Shown piece after piece: positions 23,064 to 35,226 of a stretch of 64,000 nt of DNA (positions within the stretch are counted from its first letter, which is position 1; the number at the start of each line of letters is the position of its first letter). The position numbers were made by a program, and so were the translations under genes. The stretch is taken from positions 39,485,372-39,549,371 of the forward strand of contig NC_090254.1 in assembly GCF_037325665.1 (NCBI RefSeq), read 5' to 3'. Origin of the DNA: Littorina saxatilis (taxonomy: Eukaryota > Mollusca > Gastropoda > Littorinimorpha > Littorinidae). Below the pieces are notes generated by a model. That model was not told where the DNA came from and did not search any database. It saw only the letters and a list, made by a program, of their open reading frames with translations.

Positions 23064-23359
23064 GGAATTCTGCAAGCAAACCACGAAGATAATCTTATTG
23101 CTTTAGTGTCTGTTTAACAAGTTCATAACTTCAAAATATCTTTGACGACGCGGCCCTCTACCCGTTCTTACTCAAGAAATCAAAGAACACGTAAATCAAC
23201 CTCTTCAGACATCACTTTTCGCTGGGCAGGACTGTCCTCAGACCTCGTTATTGAACAGCTTCTGATGCGCAGCTTAAAGACAAATTGAGGTTTGACGAAG
23301 GGAACAGGCATGGGTGAAAGTGAAAGACTGGTGTGAATACTTGGCATGCAGCGTGTGAC

Positions 23360-24115
23360 AGGTGTGCCTTTCATTACAAGTGACCAGCATAAGGATTCAA
23401 GCAAGTCAAGACAGAAAAGGGAACACGCGGACACTAAGAAAATTCTGGAGTTTTTCCAGAGGAGGAATTCATTCAGCGGAGACGGAAAACTCTCTCCAGC
23501 GGAAAAGTCGCAAACGAATCTGTAAATGTGGACACAGTAAAACTACTGGGACAAATCGTCATTCAAGACATGGTTAGTAGGGTCTTCGCTTGCCGACCGT
23601 TCACACTCAAGAAGAGTGATCAGGCTGTCACCCCAGCCTTTGAGTCTGTGCATGGTGTCCTCTCAAGGCGAGGCCATCAATGTTGACCCAACACCGCTGT
23701 TCCAGCGACTAGTCAGGATCTTAGAGGCCACTCCAGAGCTGCTGCCATCAGCCTTTGAACATGAGCTCTCTAACATTCCAACATCTTTGTCTGAGCCCTC
23801 AGATCTGCCACGAGAAGTCAGAAAGCACATTCTGGCTGCCCACATTTGGTTTCTCGCCAAACATGAAGAGGAAAACGTCCACGACGTACACTACGTCATC
23901 AACGGCGGTTTTCTTTTGCACCGTTTGGCATGGGGAAGGTGGGTGACATACAACCAGCTGATCGCAAGCTACGTGGACTACGTTGGACGAAGATACCACA
24001 AAGCCAGCGTTGTTTTGACGTCAAAACGGTCTTGTCCGCACAGCCCTGTGACGACGAGGAGGACGATGTCGATCAGCTGTGGTGACGTTTTCTACTGAAT
24101 TGCTAACCAAGGAAT
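23360..24115 (+). pseudogene. Remnant of a large multicopy invertebrate protein family (function unknown)
   Basis: Segments in more than one frame match, from memory, the C-terminal half of a large protein family (about 1,000 aa or more) with many copies in molluscs, cnidarians and some fish. Recognisable pieces are KILEFFQRRNSFSGDGK, then SVNVDTVKLLGQIVIQDM, FTLKKSDQAVTPAFESV, INVDPTPLFQRLVRIL, FEHELSNIPTSL, HDVHYVINGGFLLHRLAWGR and VDYVGRRYHKASVV. The family normally goes on from here into VFDGY and a D-rich region; that part is missing, and the sequence ends quickly in an acidic tail and a stop near 24098. The 5' half is absent. With frame changes and deletions it is very probably not functional. 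An AATAAA lies at 24200. I know no established function; a PIN/FEN-like nuclease fold has seemed plausible but is unproven. Confidence 0.55.
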
Positions 24116-24800
24116 GGCTTAAACCCCTAACACTAACAGTGTAAAGACGAATCAACAAGTGACAGTATTTTGTTATCTTATGTATCGTCATCATATGAAA
24201 TAAACAAACTGTCGGGTGTCATACCCTCAGTTTAGTAATTGATCGCCTCTTTCACATTTAGGGGGGTACGTAGCGACTTTGCCTAAAATGATGTTTTCAA
24301 AACACTCATTTTCTTGAAGCTGCTCACTCTGTTTTGGGGAAACATAATTATGTAAGTAAGAAAAAATGCCTTGTATTATTTTATATTTGCACACGGTGGC
24401 ATAGCATGGGTGAATCGGATAATTTTCGTATAAAATGTGACAAGTCTTTTTGGTTTTGCACGGAAACAATCTGACTTTACAAGAGTTGCAGCTAACTATT
24501 TCCTACTTTGCCTTTTCTACTATCAAAAACGCCTTTAACGTGAAGCTTTATGAGACACCACGGCCTCAGTAACAGCCCACAATTCGTTTTCTGTAGTGCT
24601 TGACCATTTTGGAAAAATCATGTACACTAAACAAGCAAAAAAATACGATTATCCCCCACAATATTTTTCTATATTTTGCATATGTGATTCTTGTATGTAT
24701 ATAGCACTCAAAAAACTTTAAATAGCTTGTAAAGGAATTATGTTGATGTTGAGGCAATATTTGTCAAAATATGACCGGAGTACAAGTAAACGCGGTTCAT
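24116..24800. other. 3' flank of the remnant, otherwise featureless
   Basis: AATAAA near 24200 may be an old polyadenylation signal. The rest is AT-rich unique sequence. Confidence 0.4.
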
Positions 24801-24944
24801 AATACACACTGCCGAACTAAAGTTAAGGGCCAGAAGAAGAATCATCTCCCATAACACAACAAATTAAGTAGATGTGCAACGCCAAGGCACTGCATACCCC
24901 AGCGAAAGACAAACCTCCCTCTTACTCTCTCTCTTTCTCTCTCT

Positions 24945-25167
24945 CAAACGCACACACACACGAACACACACACACGCACACGCACACACACACAAACACA
25001 CACCCCAAGTCACACACGTACACACATACACACTCACTCACACGCACTCACTCACTCTCTCACACACACTTCATACACACAAAACACACCCCCATACGCA
25101 CATATATATAGACAGACGGACATCACCTTTACAAACAAACACACATACACACACACATACACTTACG

Positions 25168-25198
<31 letters not shown>

Positions 25199-25750
25199 AC
25201 ACCCACTCTCTCTCTCTCTCTTTTTCTCTTATACAAACAGACACACACACACACACACACACACTGTAAGCATACATACGCACAAACAAATACGCACATA
25301 GACAGTCGGACACACACACCTTTACAAACAAACACATATACACACTCATACACACACAAACATACACACAAACTCATGCACACACTCATGCACACACACA
25401 CACACACACACTCTCTCTCACTCTCTCAAACACACACACACACCCACGCACACACACACACACACCCCAAGCCCGTCACACACACACACATACACACACT
25501 CACTAACACGCACTCACTCACTCTCACAAAAAACTTCATACACACAAAACACACACCCATACGCACATATGGACAGACGGACATACACACCTTTACAAAC
25601 AAACACACATACACGCACACACATACACTTATACCCACACACACATTTACACACACACGAGTACAGACTCATGCACGCGTGCGCACACACACACACACAC
25701 AAATACACACACACACCACACACATACGGGTACAGACTCATGCACGCGTG

Positions 25751-25804
<54 letters not shown>

Positions 25805-25805
25805 C
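24945..25805. repeat. Long impure (CA)n array with larger repeat units
   Basis: CA-rich DNA in which longer modules recur: ACACACCCCAAG, CTTCATACACACAAAACACA, CGCACATA-T-GACAGACGGA and ACCTTTACAAACAAACACA appear near 25070-25140, 25290-25335 and 25535-25610. GACTCATGCACGCGTGCG appears twice (25666, 25736). Tandem duplication of about 450 bp is likely. Confidence 0.85.
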
Positions 25806-26366
25806 ACTACAACATGTGCACAAAATGAACACAAACACACACACTGCGCGAGAGAGAAAGACTTCAGGGAGGCATGACGTCATGATGCATTAATTGACGT
25901 CAAAGACTTTCGACCGTGACGTATTCTTCTTACGCGAGCTTTATCGGCATAGACTTGGAAACTACGGAATTTCTACCCGTCCAAAACGGCCTTGGGTGGC
26001 GTTTGCTGAAAAAATGGGGGCGACTATTGCACCCACCGTATTTTTGTTAGTATGGTCCCAATTTTTGGTGAACTTCCATCTCCACCTGTAGCACGTAGCC
26101 GGGCACAAAGAATCCTTCTTTATCATGTATTATTCGGTATGCACATTTCTCAAGTCGATTACAGTATAGCGTTCACGGGATACCTCCAGCTTCGCTGGGA
26201 TCAAAGCAACACCTTCAACCCTTGAAATGTTTTAATACGACATGTAACCGTTCGAGTCATGTAAACAAAATCACCAACAAAGAAATTTCATTTGCGCAGC
26301 AACCGTCGGAAGTACCCCACCCCCCTTTCGAAAAGTGGCAAGAAAGTTCTGTCAGTTTGTTCAAGT

Positions 26367-27057
26367 TCAGTAACGGGTGTGGCCACCCCGGGCTGCAAGG
26401 CATTCACCGATCCGTGAGCGCATTGAGTTTACATGGTTCTGGAGCATCTGTTGAGGGATTGCCGTCCACTCCTGCTGCAGGAATCGGAAGAGCTGGTCCA
26501 CATCAGCAGGTGGGGGGTGATTGTCCCTCACCCGGCGCCCAATGATGTCCCAGAGGTGTTCCATGGGCGCCAAGTCGGGGGATCGGGCTGGCCAGTTCAT
26601 CCTCACAATCTGCTGACGCTGCAGAACATTTTGGACCACCCTAGCGCGATGAGGGGTCGCGTTATCGTCTTGGAGCATAGCGCCGGCACCCATGGCTTGC
26701 AGTGTAGGGATGATTTGAGGCCTCACGATTTCATCCCTGTACCGCACGCCGGTAAGATTGCCTCTAATACGGTACAGGGGGGTCCTCCCGTGCAGATGGA
26801 AGCCAGCCCACACCATAACTGAACCGCCTCCATACCTGTCATGTTCCTGGACACAGGCATCGATCTGTACATCTTGGGCGCCCAGACCGAGGTCGCTCAA
26901 CAGCACTTCCGGTAGTCTGGAAGCGTTGGTGGAGCCGCTGAATAACAGAGTGGCTCACTCCTAGCCGTCTGGAAACTTCTCTGCCAGACACGCCGTCCTG
27001 CAGCCATCCCAGCGCCCGTCCTCGATCCAATGTTGTCAGTTTCGTTCTTGGAGGCAT
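26367..27057 (-). pseudogene. Tc1-like transposase, internally deleted
   Basis: The N-terminal part (27057 downward) starts MPPRTKLTTLDRGRALGWLQ and continues as a paired-like HTH, SGREVSRRLGVSHSVIQRLH, ending in RPRSGRPR. The C-terminal part has GGGSVMVWAGF, LQDDNATPHRARVVQNVLQR and SPDLAPMEHLWD, which give the second Asp and the Glu of the DDE triad. The segment between (second HTH half and the first Asp, FTDESRF-like in intact relatives) is missing, and the two parts are in different frames. The enzyme would normally cut and paste the element at TA; this copy cannot. Confidence 0.85.
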
Positions 27058-27758
27058 GCTTACTCGGAGCTCTGGTGCGCGCCCCTAAATACCCATTCCT
27101 GTGCAACTTTCGTCGAGGAGTTTTCAGTATAGCCATGGTTTGCTCCTGCACAATGCCAAACACCGACTGCAATACTGCTTCTTCAGCTAAAGTCGAGCAA
27201 ATTTTATAGGAAATTATGGTGTTTTGACAACCTTTTCACTGCCCCTAAAAACGGTGTTGCTGAACTGCAATGCGTGCAAAACAAGGTCAGGCACGTGCAG
27301 CAGTGAGACAGGCTTCTGGAAAACCCAAGTTGGCCATTTTTTCGTCATGCAGTGTTGGCATAAAAAATAACAACGGAAAGCTGCGCAAATCAGAGGCCGG
27401 CCCTTAACTTTAGTTCGGCAGTGTATGATGAGCGAGTTGTCACAATAAGCCGTCACATGCCAAGCCACTCGCCTGCATGTTCTATTTTTATTCTGTACAA
27501 CCCGCTGTTAGTTGGGGAACATTTTATTTCTATCAAAGCCTGCCTGCGACGGGCTGGGCCGCACAAGCAGACGATGCATGGCTGCTTGTTTATTTCTCCA
27601 TGGCAACAAACTCCGTTGGAACGAGAACTCGGTTTAGAGTAATATTAAAGTTCAACATTGAATTAATTATACGCTCATATTAAAGAGGAGAGTGTTGGGA
27701 GACAAAATTAAAATTAAACAGTCGAAAATATGTTACTTCCGTGATCAACTTGAAGAGC

Positions 27759-28340
27759 CATCTTGAACACACGGCCAGTACCGTGTAACTGGCCTTGATA
27801 CGGAACGATCCAAGGGGGGCAATCTCAGTCATCTGAAAGAGGGAAATCCAAACGCAATCCGCTTTGTTCGATTTTATGGGCTTGGACGATAGAGAAAAAT
27901 AAGAAAAGCAAAAGCTGGAGTTCAGTCTGGACGAAACTGCTATCAAGAACGCAGAATTGATTTTTTCTGAGTTTTTTTTTTTTGCCGCGCCGTGTCGAGC
28001 TAAAACTGAAGTTGCGGCACAATTTCGCTTCTCGCACATCTGATGCTTGTTGACATGCATCAACGAAGGGGCCTCACTCCAGTTTCCTGCTCCGATAAAC
28101 ATGGCGCTTACGGCAAAAAAAAAATACCTCAGAAAAAATCAATTCTGCGTTCTTGATAGCAGTTTCGTCCAGACTGGACTCCAGCTTTTGATTTTCTTAT
28201 TTTTCTCTATCCTCCAAGCCCATAAAATCGAACAAAGCGGATTGCGTTTGGATTTCCCTCTTTCAGATGACTGAGATTGCCCCCCTTGGATCGTTCCGTA
28301 TCAAGGCCAGTTACACGGTACTGGCCGTGTGTTCAAGATG
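27759..28340. mobile_element. Foldback element with 10-bp target duplication (Mutator-like)
   Basis: Arms of about 228 bp (27759-27986 and 28111-28340) are near-perfect inverted repeats starting CATCTTGAACACACGGCCAG. The central spacer is about 124 bp. CTTGAAGAGC lies directly on both sides (27749-27758 and 28341-28350). A 9-10 bp duplication is typical of Mutator-like elements. No transposase; the open frames on both arms mirror each other and are not genes. Confidence 0.85.
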
Positions 28341-28350
28341 CTTGAAGAGC

Positions 28351-29077
28351 GTACTTTTCCGGAAGTGAACCCAGGCTAGTGATGGGTCGGCTAGAGATTA
28401 CAAAAATAATTTGTTTCCACATCAGCTTGAAAGCTGCTAAAGTGGTCGTGTTTGTAACAGTGTTGGCATTAAAAGTTTAAAGTAAGAACTTTACTTTCAG
28501 AAAATCAGTACAGGGCCGATGGAAAATACGTGCGTCATAACGTTTTAGAAATGTCCCAATTACAAAGAGAAGGTCAAGGTAGTTGAATGCCGTAAGCGGA
28601 TGTAAAACTCTCAGCGCCAAATTCAAAACACGAGAAATGGAGAATGCTTCCCACAAAATTAAACTTACAGAGAAAGCATAATTTGGAGATCACTTACTAA
28701 GTTTAAAAGAAATATAAACAAACAAAAGTTCTCAGTGCATCTCGTCTGTCGCTTGTCTTGTGATGATCTTTTATAATGAGCTTCGGCGTTGTGTCAAGTT
28801 TTATCATCGTCTCAAAGAAAAATAACAAGAATAATGGAATCATCAACAAATCAAAAATGTACAGTTAAATTGTCGTTGAGAAACTGGTTACATCTTGTGC
28901 TCAGTTTCTTTGCAACAAGCAAAGACAGTGGCCGTGTTGACTCGCTCATCGTTATAAAACTGTACAGTGTACACTTTTAAGATTACAACGAAAAGGCCTC
29001 AGCAAAGCGTTGTACAGCGCTTCTATGCTGTGGAACATCGCAATGCCAAGCCTGCGGCTAAATTGGTTGATTACTCA
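28351..29077. other. No recognisable feature
   Basis: Unique AT-rich sequence; a TTTTCCGGAAGTGAA (ETS-like) site at 28355. No gene signal. Confidence 0.45.
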
Positions 29078-29275
29078 TCAATCAATCAATCAATCAATCA
29101 ATGAGGCTTATATCGCGCATATTCCGTGGGTACAGTTCTAGGCGCTCTGCAGTGATGCCGTGTGAGATGAAATTTTGTACGGCCAGTAATTGCAGCCATT
29201 TCGGCGCATATTTACCTTTCACGGCCTATTATTCCAAGTCACACGGGTATAGGTAGACAATTATTAACTGTGCCT
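29078..29275 (-). mobile_element. SINE R2, truncated copy
   Basis: CAATCAATCAATCAATCAAT tail, then GGCTTATATCGCGCATATTC, GCCGTGTGAGATG and CACGGCCTATTATTCCAAGT as in 9130-9640. The tRNA-like head is missing. Confidence 0.8.
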
Positions 29276-31250
29276 AAGGGAACTCATCCAGGGCAAGGAG
29301 ATATCCGACTGACAGGCGAGGCCAGGGGCCACATGAATGTTGTTCGCCACATTTGGAGAGACGTTTCAGTGGCTTTGATTACCTTATGTTCATTATTTGG
29401 ATTTTAAAAGTTATAGTCACCTGGCTGGCTATAGTGGAAAGGTTACTTTTGGTGGTCACATTAGATATTATGTTTTTCGGAAAGTTCGTTTTATTTGCAG
29501 CCACAGTTCGGTAAACGACAAATGGCTAAACCCAACCACCTAAGAATGAGAAGCGTTTTTGTAACATGACCCATATTCTGCAAAAATTGTTTATTCTCAC
29601 AGCTAGAATTATTTTACATCAACAATTGTTAATTTACCGAGGAAAACAACAGTCACATAAGATACATAATGGATGATTTTGAATCAACTCCGAAAACCGA
29701 ACCGGGTCGAAGCAAAAAAGAGTTTACACATACACAGGCTTGAAAAAGGATAATTTGGTTCAATCTGTTAGATTTTTACCCATAACGTTAAAGATCAGCT
29801 TAATATAAAAGGAAAGTGATCATTGTAAAAGGATTTTGCTATCGCAAAATAATTCAACTTCCGGTTTTACCACATGGCGTCCATAATATTATCAATTTAT
29901 TACATAGCGTGCATTTGTCAGAAATTATACTAAATGTTAGAAGCGATCTTAAAGTGAAAGTAACGTTTAATAAAAGTATGCGCATTTATTTATTGATTGA
30001 TATATGACTAAAATAATGGACGTGTAATTTAAACGTACAAAACGACATTTTGTACACTACCTCTCTAAAAAAAACGCGACTATGACCGACCGATATGTAT
30101 GTGTAAATTAGGTCATTGTTAGTGATGAAAACGGGTTTTCTTTAAAAGATAACACGCAAACTGTGAAGTTCAAGCCCATAAATGATTTTAGTACGACTTC
30201 TTCAAAACAGGTCTGTTTTTCACTCCACCAGTTTCAGTTTTGATAAAATATATGTATAGCTCTCATTTTCAAAAAAAACTTATCTGCAATTCACTTAACC
30301 AAATACACAATGAACCCAGAAGGTATTAGAGTGAGACACTTTACAGTGAAATATGTTATGATTCCCCTTATTTCAAAATATATGCATTTTAATTGGCAGA
30401 CACGATTCACGTCGTTGGTACGTGTCCTCTGGTGAGGCAACCGTTAGCATTTTTTTTCGTAAAAATTGACATTTTTAAACATAAATCATGGACAAAAAAC
30501 TAATTCTACAAAAAGTGCAGGTTTTCTTGGTATAGTCAGTTAAAGCATCTTAAAATTCAAGAAATTGTGCAATTACGTGTATGTATTTAAAATGGCAGAA
30601 AATATTGAATGAAAGTGATTTTTGACTGATTGAAACCCTACCCCCACTAACAAAATGTGCCCTGAGATTAGGGGTGTTAGTTGAAGATGAATGAATAATG
30701 GCTATGGTTTTCCCCTAAAGTATTCAAAACCTAAACATATACATAGGCAAGATGTTCTACATTAACACAATTAACTTTTTAAACATATACATATGCTTAG
30801 TACACGATACTTCCGGTTTTTCTGCCGGATGACTTATACATTTAGGGGGTAAACACCTTATCGTAGAAAAAGCTTTATTTTCAAAAAGTGCAAGTAATTA
30901 TTAAAAATCATACATAATATTTATATATTGGAGTTAATTTTCCTTCGAAAGTCATTTGTTTCAAGTGGCAGACAATGTCAGTTGGAGAGTTACATGTACG
31001 TAAAGTGTATAACTGTTGTCTGTGATAAGTGCATTGTGTACACATTGGCACCATTTGATCCTAAATGCTAAACGATGTCGTGATCATACCACAGTTTTAG
31101 GATAATTTACATCGCATCGATTACTAAATTGATGGTAGAATTTCACTGATAAATTCTATTTTCGGTAGCGTCAGTGCCGTTATCTGAGATAGTAACGTTT
31201 TACATGGTTTCACGTTCAGTGGTGAACGTAACGTGTGGTTTAACAAAATT
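29276..31250. other. Two kilobases of AT-rich sequence without a recognised gene
   Basis: Both strands were read. No exon with good splice sites and no repeat seen elsewhere in the window was found. TGACATTTTTAAACATAAAT and similar phrases are common but unstructured. Confidence 0.45.
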
Positions 31251-31269
31251 ACTTGCACATACAATAGTG

Positions 31270-31393
31270 AAGTCTGTCTGTGTGTCTTTGTTTGTGTGTT
31301 TGTCTATGTCTGTCTGTGTGTTCGTCTGTTTGTCTCTCTTTCTGTCTGTCTATCTCTTTCTCTCTGTGTCTTTGTCTGTCTGTCTGTGTGTGT

Positions 31394-31450
<57 letters not shown>
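31270..31450. repeat. (TGTC)/(CT)n microsatellite
   Basis: TGTCTGTCTGTG runs followed by about 50 bp of pure CT. Confidence 0.9.
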
Positions 31451-31451
<1 letters not shown>

Positions 31452-31669
31452 GAGGTAGGTGCACTTAAAGAGAAAGCAATACAGAAAGAAATGCATTTCT
31501 CTACCAAGAATGAAGTTTGTCTGTCTGTGTGTTTGTGTGCGTGTTTTTTTGGTTGCGTAAGTGTTTCTCTATAAGCATCTCTACGTCTTTGTTTGCGTAC
31601 ATAAGTGCGTGCGTGCATGTGTGGGGGTTTCTTTGTCGGTTTGTCTCACTGTGTGTATGTCTGTCATTT

Positions 31670-31691
31670 TGTCGGTATGTTTGTGTATGTC

Positions 31692-31725
<34 letters not shown>

Positions 31726-31850
31726 TGTGTGTGTGTGTGTGTGTGTGTGAGCGTGCGCGCGCGCGCGCGCGCGCGCGCGCGCGTGTGTGTGTGTATGAGT
31801 GCGTGCGTGTGTGTGTGTGTGCGTGTGTGTGTATGTGTGTGTATGTGTGG
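31670..31850. repeat. (GT)n tract with a 30-bp (CG)n core
   Basis: A GT tract containing an uninterrupted alternating GC run at about 31754-31783, Z-DNA-prone, similar to 657-675. Confidence 0.9.
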
Positions 31851-31871
31851 TTGCAATTATTCCTCCTTTTT

Positions 31872-32592
31872 ACATTTAGTCAAGTTTTGACTAAATGTTT
31901 TAAGGTAGAACGGGGAATCGAGACGAGGTTCGTTGTGTATGTGCCTGTGTGTGAGTGTGTGTGTGTGTAGAGCGATTTAGACTAAACTACTAGACCGACC
32001 TTTATGAAATTTGACATGAGAGTTTCTGGGTATGATATCCCCAGACGTTTTTTTCAGTTTTTTGATAAATGTATTTGATGACGTCATATCCGGCTTTTCG
32101 TGAAAGTTGAGGCGGAACTGTCACGCTCTCATTTTTCAACCAAATTGGTTGAAAGTTTGGTCAAGTAATTTTCGACAAAGCCTAGACTTCGGTATTGCAT
32201 TTCAGTTTGGTGGCTTAAAAATTAATTGATGACTTTGGTCATTAAAAATCTGAAAATTGTAAAAAAAATATTGTTTTTTATAAAACGATCCCAATTTACG
32301 TTCATCGTATTGTCCATCATTTTCTGATTCCAAAAATATATAAATATGTTATATTTGGATTAAAAACAAGCTCTAAAAATAAAACAATTAAAAACTATTA
32401 TCAAAATTAAATTTTTGAAATCAATTTAAAAATACTTTCATCTTATTCCTTGTCGGTTCCTGATTCCAAAAACATGTAGATATGATATGTTTGGATTAAA
32501 AACACGCTCAGAAAGTTAAAACGAAGAGAGGTACAGAAAAGCGTGCTATCCTTCTCAGCGCAACTACTACCCCGCTCTTCTTGTCAATTTTA
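31872..32592 (+). mobile_element. R1 repeat, right end missing
   Basis: Starts at the perfect ACATTTAGTCAAGTTTTGAC hairpin, then GGGGAATCGAGACGAGGTTC and the GACGTCATATCCGGCTTTTC block. It ends near ACCCCGCTCTTCTTGTCAAT, before the CGCGACTTG terminus. Confidence 0.85.
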
Positions 32593-33335
32593 CAAAAACA
32601 AACAGATAATGACGTCATTTTAAGGGGCACAAACGTGTACATGAATGCCTTCCCTTTCGAATGATTTACAGTTATATAATTTCTGTCAAGCGGTTTAAGT
32701 GTTATGTCCGTTTTATGAACCCAACCCTCAAAACACGAATAGTAACGCCAAAGAAGGAAAACATACATACAAACCAACGTTTTTCTCACCGGTGGTTTGG
32801 AATATTGCCCCAAAACTTTCGATTTAGTGTTGTGGTGTTAAAATTTATCAGAAAAAAGTGTTTGCTAACGTGACGCCAAAAAGTAACCAAAACGGTCCTT
32901 AGCCGACTGACTATTAGGTCTAGCGCCAAAACGAGGCTTCCGATTTGTTTTAATGTACTTCCTTTTTAACTGCACGAAATACATTCTATGAACATTTCTC
33001 ACTCTCAACGGAAAGCAGCCAGGATGTTCCCGTTCGGTGAGAGTTCAAATGGAAGTATGTTTGTACTGTATGTAAAGGCTCGGGGAGCTCAGTGATCAAA
33101 AACAGATGGTTTACATGAGGCGGATGGTGGCTTTCAAGGCACACTCAGCTTCACGTAAACCATCAGTTTATGGTCACGGACACTATCAGGCTTTTACACA
33201 CAGTACAAACACCCTTTCGTTTAAACACTCACCGCTTGAGAACATCCTAGGTGCCCTCCGTAAAGAGCGAGCATTTTTCAAAGAATTTATTTTTGCGTGG
33301 CCAGCCGGATTTACCATGAGACAAATCGGACGCCT
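32593..33335. other. No recognisable gene
   Basis: Unique sequence. No supported exon. Confidence 0.4.
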
Positions 33336-33339
33336 CGTT

Positions 33340-33990
33340 TTGGTGCTAGACCTAACTTTTAAAATCTAAATAACAAATTGACAGCTTGTTATACAAAACA
33401 TTCTTAAATCATAAAAGAAGTCTTTTTTCATCAAGACAAGATCAGTACAATTCGAAGTTTTGAAAGTTTGAAAAAAGGGAGCCCGGATGTCACACAAGGT
33501 CGTGTTCGCCCAAGCAGACGAATTTTCTGCATAGCGCTTGCTTCTTTGAAGCCAACTGCCGCCAATAAGTTCGTGTGACTCGCATTCGTTTGTTGCATTT
33601 AGATTCAGAGGTACAATAATGTGCTATTGCAGATCATACAGCGAGTCGCATTGAAATCACAAACTGACTACTATATTGTGGAAAAAAGGAGAGTGGATCA
33701 CACGGGTCCACGATGGCTCAGGGGTTAGGTAAACCACGAAAACTGGTTTGTCGTTTACGCAAGCTAAATAGGCATTCAAACAAACTGTGTTGTTTAATGC
33801 TAGTAAATGCCATGTTCCATAAGGTTAGAACTGCTTTTTTCATGAGAAGATTTAAATCGTTCTGTAAAGCATTTGAGGCAGACTGGGGCTTTAACGCATG
33901 TGCACGCCGGGACAGTTCTCAGTCAATAATAATTTATGCAAATGCCGAACCTGCAGAGGGCTGCTTTCTGACGCAACTTTGCTGTGCATG
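33340..33990 (+). repeat. Block duplicated at 53945-54975
   Basis: Shared ordered phrases include TAAAATCTAAATAACAAATTGACAGCTTG (compare 53968), CATCAAGA...GAAAGTTTGAAA...GGGAGCCCGGATGTC, GATTCAGAGGTACA, GGCTCAGGGGTT, ACCACGA-AACTGGTTT and TGCTAAATAGGCATTC. The copies are well diverged. No gene is evident in either. Confidence 0.6.
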
Positions 33991-33999
33991 ATGCAGCTA

Positions 34000-34730
34000 G
34001 GCACAAACACGAGCGTGTCAGTTGTGCAGCGATACATCGTATAATTGGTGGTTGACACTTACTCATCAAAACAAAAACTGGCACTGCCTTCCTGTGGATT
34101 TTACGGCTTATTTCAGTCAGTGTTTAGTTTGTGCTGTGGTGGCTGACACTCTTTTCAGTGAGAACAAACAAAAACTGACGCTGCCTTCTTGTGCATTTTC
34201 ACGGTTGCTTTCAGTGTAGTTTGTGGATGCTTTCAGCTACCAGCCTGTCGTGTTTTCTGCTGTGATGTATTGTATCAAAACTAGACTCGGTCGACGTGAC
34301 ATGCTTCGAGGCCGGTGATGGCTGGCCGTATGTCAGTTTGTGCTGCAGACATGAGTGTATGGCGAGTTGTATCAAGTCAAGTCGCCGTTCAATATCATGT
34401 GAATCAGTCTTTAAATATTTTCAAGTTGAGAGCACCCAAGACAATCAACATAATTTTGTAAGACATGAGCGGCAAGCATGTGATTCAGTCATTTACTTGT
34501 TTTAACGTGCCTTTTTTCAGCCTTAAAACATTGAGTCAAACATTATGGTAGCAGACACGTGCGGTGCACGGATTGTACATAAAATTTAAGTCTGAATCAC
34601 AGCGACATATAGGCTTAGGAAAACTTCATATCAAGCACTTTACCCGTTTTAAGAGCCGCAAACTATCAAACTAAGAAAAGTGGTTACCATCGTGTTAGAC
34701 CTGTAAACATATGACAAAGTCTAGCCCTTA
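34000..34730. other. No recognisable gene
   Basis: Contains two related phrases, CAAAAACTGGCACTGCCTTC (34074) and CAAAAACTGACGCTGCCTTC (34169), a short local duplication. Otherwise unique. Confidence 0.45.
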
Positions 34731-34734
34731 AAAG

Positions 34735-34844
34735 CCCCGGAAAAGAGTCTTAACTGAAATTGGGGTAAATCACGGAGGTAATTAACAGAAAATCTGAGAA
34801 AACCGTGAGTCTTAACGAAAGGGAGGAAGTCTGAAGTTGTGTGC

Positions 34845-34904
<60 letters not shown>

Positions 34905-34924
34905 TGTGTGCGCCGTGTGTGTGC

Positions 34925-34963
<39 letters not shown>

Positions 34964-34995
34964 CGTGCGTGCACCGTTTGTGTGTGTGTTTGTGC

Positions 34996-35026
<31 letters not shown>

Positions 35027-35051
35027 CGTGTGTTTGTGTGTGTGTGTGTGC

Positions 35052-35095
<44 letters not shown>

Positions 35096-35185
35096 GTGTG
35101 CGTGTGTGTGCAAGCGTGCGTGCGTGCGTGTGTATGTGTGTTTGAGGTGTCTTAAACCGGCGGGGGTTCCACTGTACATGTATCG
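34735..35185 (+). repeat. R6 repeat containing a 300-bp (GT)n expansion
   Basis: GAGTCTTAACTGAAATTGGG, GTGAGTCTTAACGAAAGGGA and, after the GT tract (34840-35140), GGTGTCTTAAACCGG and GTTCCACTGTACATG. The microsatellite sits inside the repeat. Many Val-Cys and Thr-His frames are artefacts. Confidence 0.6.
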
Positions 35186-35226
35186 GCAGACACAACCGGT
35201 GAACCGCCAGTCTGAAACGGATTGTA

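Larger units (their letters stand above)
24805..27423 (-). mobile_element. Tc1-type DNA transposon, defective, swollen by CA repeats
   Basis: The ends CACTGCCGAACTAAAGTTAA (24807) and TTAACTTTAGTTCGGCAGTG (27423) are inverted repeats of at least 25 bp. TA lies at 27424-27425 and at 24803-24804, with two extra bases (CA) on the left. The transposase remnant is on the minus strand at the right. The left half holds about 860 bp of CA microsatellite, which makes the element 2.6 kb where 1.3-1.7 kb is usual. Confidence 0.85.

Noticed and set aside
26433-26822. 129-codon plus-strand frame over the transposase
   Set aside because: Antisense shadow of the Tc1 transposase remnant.
27680-28274. Mirrored open frames on the two strands near 27.7-28.3 kb
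   Set aside because: They are the two arms of one foldback element; the shared peptide comes from the inverted repeat.
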